This document shows, piece after piece, positions 57,473 to 64,000 of a DNA stretch of 64,000 nt. A model generated the notes under the pieces. It was not told the DNA's origin, did no database searches, and worked only from the letters and a program-made list of their open reading frames with translations. Made by a program: the position numbers and the translations under genes. Source of the stretch: Castanea sativa (taxonomy: Eukaryota; Streptophyta; Magnoliopsida; Fagales; Fagaceae). The stretch is taken from NCBI RefSeq assembly GCF_040712315.1, contig NC_134013.1, positions 39,558,501 to 39,622,500 on the forward strand, in the 5' to 3' direction. Numbering within the stretch: the first letter of the stretch is position 1; the number at the start of each line of letters is the position of its first letter.

Positions 57473-59019
57473 ACTTTAACGTTCATTTTACATAAACATT
57501 AATTTACCACCGCGCATCCTTGGTGCGGAAATCACTCCATAAATATAAATGCTTGTGAAGTGTTAGAGGTAAGGGTCAGGATTCAAGTCTCTAGGAGAGA
57601 ACTTCACACACATATACACTTAAATTAGGCTAGAGTAGAAATTCTATTTTGTATAAAAAATATATATATAAACATTAATTTGGGCGTTACCTCCAAAGTA
57701 GGATATTGAATGCTAGTCGCTAAATTAGCTAAACACCAACAAGCCTAGTAGTAGTAGTAGTATTAGTATTATTGTAGCTGCTCTGCTTGCTTTCCTTATC
57801 ATTATGGGTATGGGCCTATGGGGGCGAATGGCATGGTCCTCATGTATACGCAGATCAAAATCAAATTAATAACTACATCAGTTGTAAACGGCAATGTGTA
57901 TCATTCATCCACTTTTTTTTTTTTTTTTTGGATTTAAAAAAAAAGGCAATATGTATGGATAAATTATTGATGAGCCTGTTTGCAGTGAGATACAAAAAAA
58001 GAAAAGAAAAAAAAAAGGCATGTTTCTCACCAAAAAAAAAAGGGCGTGGACAGAATACTAAAATGTCGAAATTTAAGCTAGTTTGGAACAAGTTGTACAA
58101 AGTCAAAGGATCCAGCGATTTTGCTGTTTTAATTGCAAGTCATACATAGAATTTCAACTTTGCCATGTCCATATATTCCATAGCCCAAACGTGGTTCGGC
58201 ATAATTAACGCATTATATAGGACATTTATATATTAATTAATCATATTGATCTTCATCACATATCTTGATTCTTGACAGAACAAAATAGTGAAATTCCAAG
58301 CAATCAAGCATTATATAGGGCATGTTTCTCTACCTAATACCTATATCATCTCTGCATATGACTGAAGTCTGCAGCTGCGGGCATAGGATTTTATCAATAC
58401 GCAAACTATCACTATTATTATTGTTAGTCCATATCGATTCGTCACGACGACTTGGTAATCAACATCTCTATCCATCACTGTTTCATCCAAAATTTACGCG
58501 AAAAGACCCCCAAAAAAAAAAAAAAAAAATGTTATGCCAACCCATCACCATCACTTGGTCAACTCAACTGTGAGTATCAAAGATAATAATATCTTTTAGC
58601 TACTTGCTGAGCATATTAGACAATCAATTCCTTGTTTCATATGTTAATCACGTCCATATAATTTAATCTATTAATTAATTATAATAAGAGCAATAGTGAC
58701 AGCAAAAATGGAAAGGGTTCTTGTCGACTTGCAACAATAGACCATATGAAGTTCTTTTGTTGGGCCATAAATATTTTATAAAATAACTCTTCGATTGAAC
58801 CCCAAAAAACATAGTGGCGGGCCGTAGCTTTCCGTTTCAAACTTAAATAAATCACAAGGAAATTAAAAAGATGTTGTCCAAATCTTTAAAGGCCTAGCCC
58901 ATGTACACCCCTAACTGGATAACGCATGCGCACGTGTAATCTGATTATTCAGTTAAAGGTCCATAAATCCAAATTAATCCATTCTCAACAAATATTCAAG
59001 TCTCAAGTAATCCCTACTT
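56656..59019. other. Intergenic, no gene seen
   Basis: AT-rich sequence with an A-run at 57441-57470, T- and A-rich stretches near 57915, 58000 and 58035, and a short TAG repeat near 57752. The open frame at 57787-58149 has no family marks and runs through homopolymers. Confidence 0.5.
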
Positions 59020-59806
59020 AATTCGACGAGTTGTTCAAATTGCCAAAAACGATCTGTGATGGTATTAATTCTCGGCTGGCAAAATATTGGTGAGGTCAAA
59101 ACAAGGACGAAAAAAATTCATTGGATCAACAAGGATGGTGGGATGGGATTTTGGGATTGGCATGCTTTTAATCTTGCTCTGTTGGCTAAGCAAGCATAGA
59201 GACTAATTCACAACTCCCACTCCCTATTCGACCGAGTTTATAAAGTCAGATATTTCCCAGATTGCTCTTTCATGATGGCAAGACTAGTGAACAATCCGTC
59301 TTTTGTTTGGCGAAGTCTTTTGGTAGCTAGGGAAATTATCTCGAAAGGATCAGTGTGGCGGATTGGGGATGGAAGAACCACAGGCGTATCCACACACTCT
59401 TTGCTATCTCACTCACCAATTTTCTTAAATGGCGCTCAAGATGGATTGTGTGTTTGTGATCTCATAAATGACAATACCAGACAATGGGATAGGGGTAAAA
59501 TTTTCGCTACTTTCGCTTAGAGGACACGAAATGAGATTCTGGCTTTTCTATTGACCAACCCCAACTTACCTGATACCATGTTTTCGAAGGAAAATAAAGC
59601 TTAGCGCTTCTCTGTCCGAACAGCTTACCAAGTGGCCTTACGTTTGCAGAACCATAATAGAGTAGAACACTTGTCTGCTCAATTGCATCGTCCAACGTGG
59701 AACAATCTTTGAACCCTCAATGTGCCTCCTAAGGTCCGTACTTTCATCTAGAGAGCATGCTCAAACTATTTACCAACTCGTGACAATCTAAATTGGAAGC
59801 GGGTTA
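59020..59806 (+). pseudogene. LINE fragment: end of RT and zinc region
   Basis: The plus strand reads DELFKLPKTICDGINSRLAK, then YWWGQNKDEKKIHWI, GGMGFWDWHAFNLALLAKQA, FVWRSLLVAREIISKGSVWR and IGDGRTTGV. After a stop at 59518 come RFSVRTAYQVALRLQ and SNYLPTRDNLNWKR. These are the landmarks that follow the RT core of plant LINEs. Stops at 59199 and later show decay. A MITE cuts the reading at 59807, and the rest is not in the window. Confidence 0.82.
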
Positions 59807-60731
59807 GAGCATCCACATCAGTAGATGCAAAATTCTCGTCTATTTTACACGAAAAAACCTATTTTTTCTATTTTACATACTCATTTTTACAAAACACCCA
59901 CATCAGTTTATCTATTCTACACATTTATTCAATAAAATATTCATTCTTTTACAATTTTTTATTATCCCCTCCCTCACTGCCCCTTTCTCTCACAGACCCA
60001 CAGTCCGTCACAACCAACGATCACTCCAGCCACCATCATCACCACCTAGCCACCATCACCACCATCATCACCACCCAACCAGCATCATCAAGGAAAACCC
60101 ACTCAATCTGAAACCCATTAATCACCCACCTAACCCGAAACCTAGTCAAGCCAAATCATCACCCACCCCATCGGCAACAAGATCATCAAAACCCACCAAT
60201 GAACCAGAAAAGCCAAGCCGATCAAGATCAAAACCCACCGACCCACACCCACAATCAACCAAAAAACCAGGAAAGAAAAAAAAAATACCAACGGATAGGA
60301 GCGAGATCGAGGCCTCCAGCCTGAGCAAGATCGACGCCCCGTAGCACTGCCACCTCCTCGCGATGGCTGTAGGCCTCAAGCTCAACCAAAAATGGAACAA
60401 AACCCACGAGATTCTAGGTGACGGACCTGTCGAAGAACTTCGTTCGTGTTATAGGCGACGAACTCGTCCGACGACTCGGCTTGCTCGACCTTGTTCTCAT
60501 CGGCGGTGATGGCGATCGGCGGAAGCTAGAGGAAGAAAAATTGATGAGATGAGAGAAAGAGAGAGTTGTGATGTGCGCCTGAGAGAGAGCGAGGTGAGAG
60601 TCAGGTAGAGAGGAGAGAGAAAAAACTATTAAGATATTAAATACACATGCTACAATATCCGTGTAAATTTACACGGTACTATAGCAACGTGTATTTTATA
60701 GATGAGTTTTCACCCACTGATGTGGGTGCTT
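59807..60731. mobile_element. MITE-like element with GAGCATCCACATCAG ends
   Basis: The left end GAGCATCCACATCAGTAGATG and the right end CACTGATGTGGGTGCT are inverted. Both continue with TCTATTTTACACG/CGTGTATTTTATAGA-like arms. The 925-bp middle has CCACCATCATC-type low-complexity sequence and GA repeats. The right terminus is cut by the Copia LTR at 60734, so its target duplication is lost. Confidence 0.65.
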
Positions 60732-60733
60732 TT

Positions 60734-61489
60734 TGTTGGAAAATATGGCTAAATAAACAAGTTTTGATTCAACAATACAAACCCTAAAAATTTAGCAATG
60801 ACAAAAATAAATAGATAGAGTTAGAAAGATCTCACAAACTATAGAATCACGCAAAATGCGTTGTCTTTAAAGGTTGATTCGTGCCATCCGGAGTAGAACT
60901 CGGTGTGAATGGCTCTCTTGGCCGAACAACCCCCTAAGATTAGACTATAGTAATTTCTTCAAGTTGATCACACACTCAATCAAGAAGAACTAGGAACAAC
61001 CTTACTTGCCTTTCCTTTTCTTAAAAAATAATGAAGCCGAAATTTCTGTGCTGAAATTTTTGTGCAGCAAAGAAAAAAAATAGAGCAAAAACAGAGGGAT
61101 ACGGCTGGAGAAGAAGAGAGAAAAAATATGTGTTGAATAGTATGATTTTTTAGGGTTTTAAGCTAATGATGTGAGGGCTGTTGGGCTGTGCACTAACGGC
61201 TACTGTGCATGCCAATGGGCTGCACATTAAATGCCCCAACGGGCTGCAAATTTAATGCCCAACGGGCAGAATCAAATTAGGCTAAGGCAAAAGGAAAGGA
61301 AAAGGAATGAGGCCCAATAGAGATAGAGACAAGTTTAAGTTCAACCCAAGCCCAACTCTAACCCTTAGCCCATTAGCTTTCAATCTACCACTCAAGGTGC
61401 TATGGTTTATAAACCTTTATAAGAGCTCATCTCTAACCAATGTTGGACACGAGCATAGTTTAAAAGTTTGAAACACACTTAGTCCAACA
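60734..61489 (-). repeat. Copia 3' LTR
   Basis: 756 bp with TGTTGG...CCAACA termini. The partner LTR is outside the window. On the minus strand ATGTGGGGGAT at 61490-61500 is the polypurine tract. Confidence 0.78.
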
Positions 61490-62059
61490 ATCCCCCACAT
61501 GTTACAAACACTAAACTAGGAAATGAAATAAACTCAAGAAGACATGCATCAATATGGTACCATAAGGTTTTAACCATGCTTAGGATAAATAAGTAGGAAC
61601 TACTAGACAATGGTAGAGTTAGACTTTTTTAACCAAGCTATTAGATAACCAAACTTACCACCCATATACCTTTCTTTACTAAGGTTGTTCCATAAGCGGG
61701 TTGGTGTCTTATACAGGCCATGCGCCACTGGGTTTCATGAGAGTTCTAGAGACATACCCAAGTCTCATAGGAAGCGGCACAACTTCCACTCTCACATACG
61801 TGGCATCCATTAAGAGTGTGTGCAGTACACCCCATCCCAACAGGTAGGGACTATGGATCCATTAAGAGCTAGAGCTCAACCTCCAACAATCTGCAACTTA
61901 ACACTGTCTCACACCATAGGGATGGACTCATCACTAATCTCCTCAATGAGATAGCAGAACACATAAAACTGACGGTCTCCATATGGACCACAAATGACCT
62001 CTACCCATTTAACCCCTTGCGTGGAATCACCCATCATAGAGGTTGGGCATTGGCTATAG

Positions 62060-63984
62060 TGTCACAATTTGGGTATCAGTCCTATCCCCCTCGATGTTTC
62101 ACTCACCAGCCTTCTTGCTCGTGGCTTGGTCAAAGGATCGGTCAAATTCCTTTCTGACCTCACAAAGTCCAAGGACATTATACCATTATCAATGAGCTAC
62201 CTCACAATATTGTGCCTCCATCAGATATGTCGACTTTTTCCATTATAGATTTTGTTCTTAGCACGTGCAATGGTAGCCTGGCAATCACAATGCATGCAAA
62301 TAAAGGCAATAGAGTTAGTATACAATAGTATATCAATTAACAAACTCCTAAGCCACTTGGCTTTGAACCCAGCCTTTTCTAAGGCTACTAACTCTGATTC
62401 CATGGTGGATCTCGCTATGCAAGTTTGCTTGGATGATTTCCAAGAGACAGCCCCTCCAGCTAGTGTGAGCACATATTCACTAGTGGACTTTACATCATCT
62501 GTATCAGAAATCCAATTAGCATCACAATATCCTTCTAATATAGCAGGATAACCACAATATGACAAACCATAATCAAAAGTACCGTTTAAATATCTCAACA
62601 CTCTAGATATTGCATCCCAATGTTCAATACTAGGATTATGAGTATATCTACTCAATCTACCAACAGCATATGCAATATCAAGGTGAGTACAGTTTGTCAA
62701 AAACATCAAACTACCAATGATTTGTGCATATTTATCTTGTGAAACACTATCACCACGATTTTTAAACAAGTGAACCTTTGAGTTAAAAGGAGTAAACATA
62801 GGTGACATATCAAAGTGTTCAAAATTTTAAAAAAATTTCTCTACAAAGTGAGATTGTGATAGTGTAATGCAATCATTATCCCTAAGGATCTTGATACCTA
62901 AGATTATATTTGCCTCACCCAAATCTTTCATATCAAAATTAGAGGCAAAAAGTGTTTAGCATCATGCACAACATCAAGGCTAGTTCCAAATATAAGTAAG
63001 TCATCAACATATAAACATATAATAACACCTTCATTATTAATAAACTTGCTATATATGCATTTATCGGCACCATTGATCACATACCCATGTGTAAGCATAA
63101 CATTATCAAATTTTTCATGCCATTGTTTAGGTGCTTGTTTTAAACCATATAAAGATTTAACCAACTTACAAACTTTATATTCTTGTCCAAGAACTACAAA
63201 ACCCTCGGGTTGCTCCATATAAATTTCTTCTTCTAAATCACCATTTAGAAAAGCAGTTTTAACATTCATTTGATGTACTACAAGTTTGTAAATAGAAGTA
63301 ATGGCAAATAAAATTCTAATAGATGCAATTCTAGTAACTAGAGAATAAGTATCAAAATAATCCACATTATGTTTTTGCTTATAGCCCTTGGCTACTAAGC
63401 GAGCTTTAAACTTATCAATTGTACCATCCGGTTTTAATTTCCTTTTAAACACCCATTTGCAACCAATAGGTTTAACCTTGGGTGGAAGCTCAACTAATTC
63501 CCAAGTATGATTAGACATAATAGATTCTAATTCATTATTAATTGCTTCCAACCAAAAAGGTGCATCTATGGATTTAATTGCATCTATGGATTTAATTGCA
63601 TCATAGTAACTTACAGGTTCATCTTCAACAACATAAGCAAGGAAATCGTTACCGTAATCCTTTTAGCCCTTCCTAGCTTGCTTGCTCCTTCTTATTTCTT
63701 GCACATCATCAACAAAGTCATTAAAAATTTCACTAGAATCATACAATACTTTTTCCTTATTTTTCAAAGGAAACACATGCTCAAAGAATATGGCATTTTC
63801 AGATTCAATAATAGTGTATGATTCTAATATATCACTTTTGATGACAAGAAATCTATAGCATGAACTATTGCAAGCATAACCAATAAACACACAATCACAT
63901 ATTCTAGAACCAGCTTTCTCCTTTTAGGCTCGAGTAGCATGACCTAAGCCAAGCACCCCCACATTTTGAGGTATTCCAAGTTAG
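62060..63984 (-). pseudogene. Copia pol: integrase tail, RT and RNase H
   Basis: From the right edge down: broken integrase C-terminal words (CDCVFIGYACNSSCYRF near 63890 and EHVFPLKNKE), a stop near 63663, then RT at 63551-62928. RT has WELVELPPKVKPIGCKWVFK, FKARLVAKGYKQ, VKTAFLNGDLEEEIYMEQPE and the catalytic LYVDDLLIFG near 62990. After a frame change RNase H runs 62808-62221 with [27 protein letters not shown] and [11 protein letters not shown] further frameshift follows before DPLTKP near 62130. RT motifs are intact, but the polyprotein is not continuous. Confidence 0.85.
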
Positions 63985-64000
63985 GCTTACCCCCTTCCCA

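Larger units (their letters stand above)
60734..64000 (-). mobile_element. Copia LTR retrotransposon, runs off the right edge
   Basis: The 3' LTR (60734-61489) reads TGTTGGACTAAG...TTTTCCAACA on the minus strand. A polypurine tract follows, then RNase H, RT and part of integrase. The 5' LTR and gag lie beyond the window. Frames are split, so the copy looks inactive. It landed at the end of the MITE at 59807-60731. Confidence 0.88.

Noticed and set aside
57787..58149. Open frame of 120 residues
   Set aside because: It crosses long T and A runs, with no domain and no codon-use signal.
60146..60400. Minus-strand open frame of 84 residues
   Set aside because: It sits in the low-complexity interior of a MITE-like element and shows no motif.

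Overview
This is a window of nuclear DNA from a flowering plant, most likely a woody eudicot. Spliceosomal genes, plant-only gene families, tRNA-Met-primed LTR retrotransposons and many (TA)n/(GA)n microsatellites support that. The genus cannot be fixed from the sequence alone. Host genes are sparse and nested transposable elements dominate. Three host-type genes or pieces stand out: a six-exon histidine phosphotransfer (AHP) gene of the cytokinin two-component relay (minus strand, 3590-5877) with a diverged paralogue fragment at the left edge (1-288); a small intronless RING-H2 E3 ligase gene (plus strand, 56305-56655); and the isolated last exon of an ERD7/senescence-domain gene (27384-27552).

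Layout. 1-6700: AHP locus with small MITEs. 6690-15229: a decayed LINE (minus strand) whose RNase H domain is cut by a complete but dead Copia element (7061-12112, TSD CGGTC). 15230-17075: a MITE split by a 1.66-kb solo LTR (TSD GGTGG). 18648-22036: another solo LTR and a gag-only, tRNA-Met-primed LTR element. 22817-29341: an apparent 6.5-kb hAT-type element (8-bp TSD GTTCTAAC). It holds a 3.5-kb MULE-like element, which itself contains a hAT MITE and a Pack-type PIF/Harbinger-like element carrying a SEC31 fragment; the ERD7 exon lies inside the same outer element. 31410-41262: a LINE on the plus strand interrupted by a CpG-rich hAT element (TSD CATGTGAG) and by a pile of related long LTRs (33012-40877), one a solo LTR with TSD AATAC inside another. 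42459-42952: a complete TRIM (TSD TTTGG). 43609-44425: a hAT element (TSD TACACGTG). 44893-55028: a 10.1-kb Gypsy element with near-identical LTRs (TSD ACTTT), a dead gag-pol and a long antisense reading region. 55163-55558: a MITE inside a (TA)n tract. 59020-64000: a LINE fragment, a MITE and a Copia element running off the right edge.

Nothing resembles an operon. Host genes are separate transcription units. The TE domains formed polyproteins (gag, protease, integrase/RT/RNase H), but every copy here is broken by stops, frameshifts or deletions. The most unusual items are the multi-level transposon nest with captured gene pieces, the LTR hairpin arrays whose stems change in a compensating way between copies, and the antisense reading region in the young Gypsy element.
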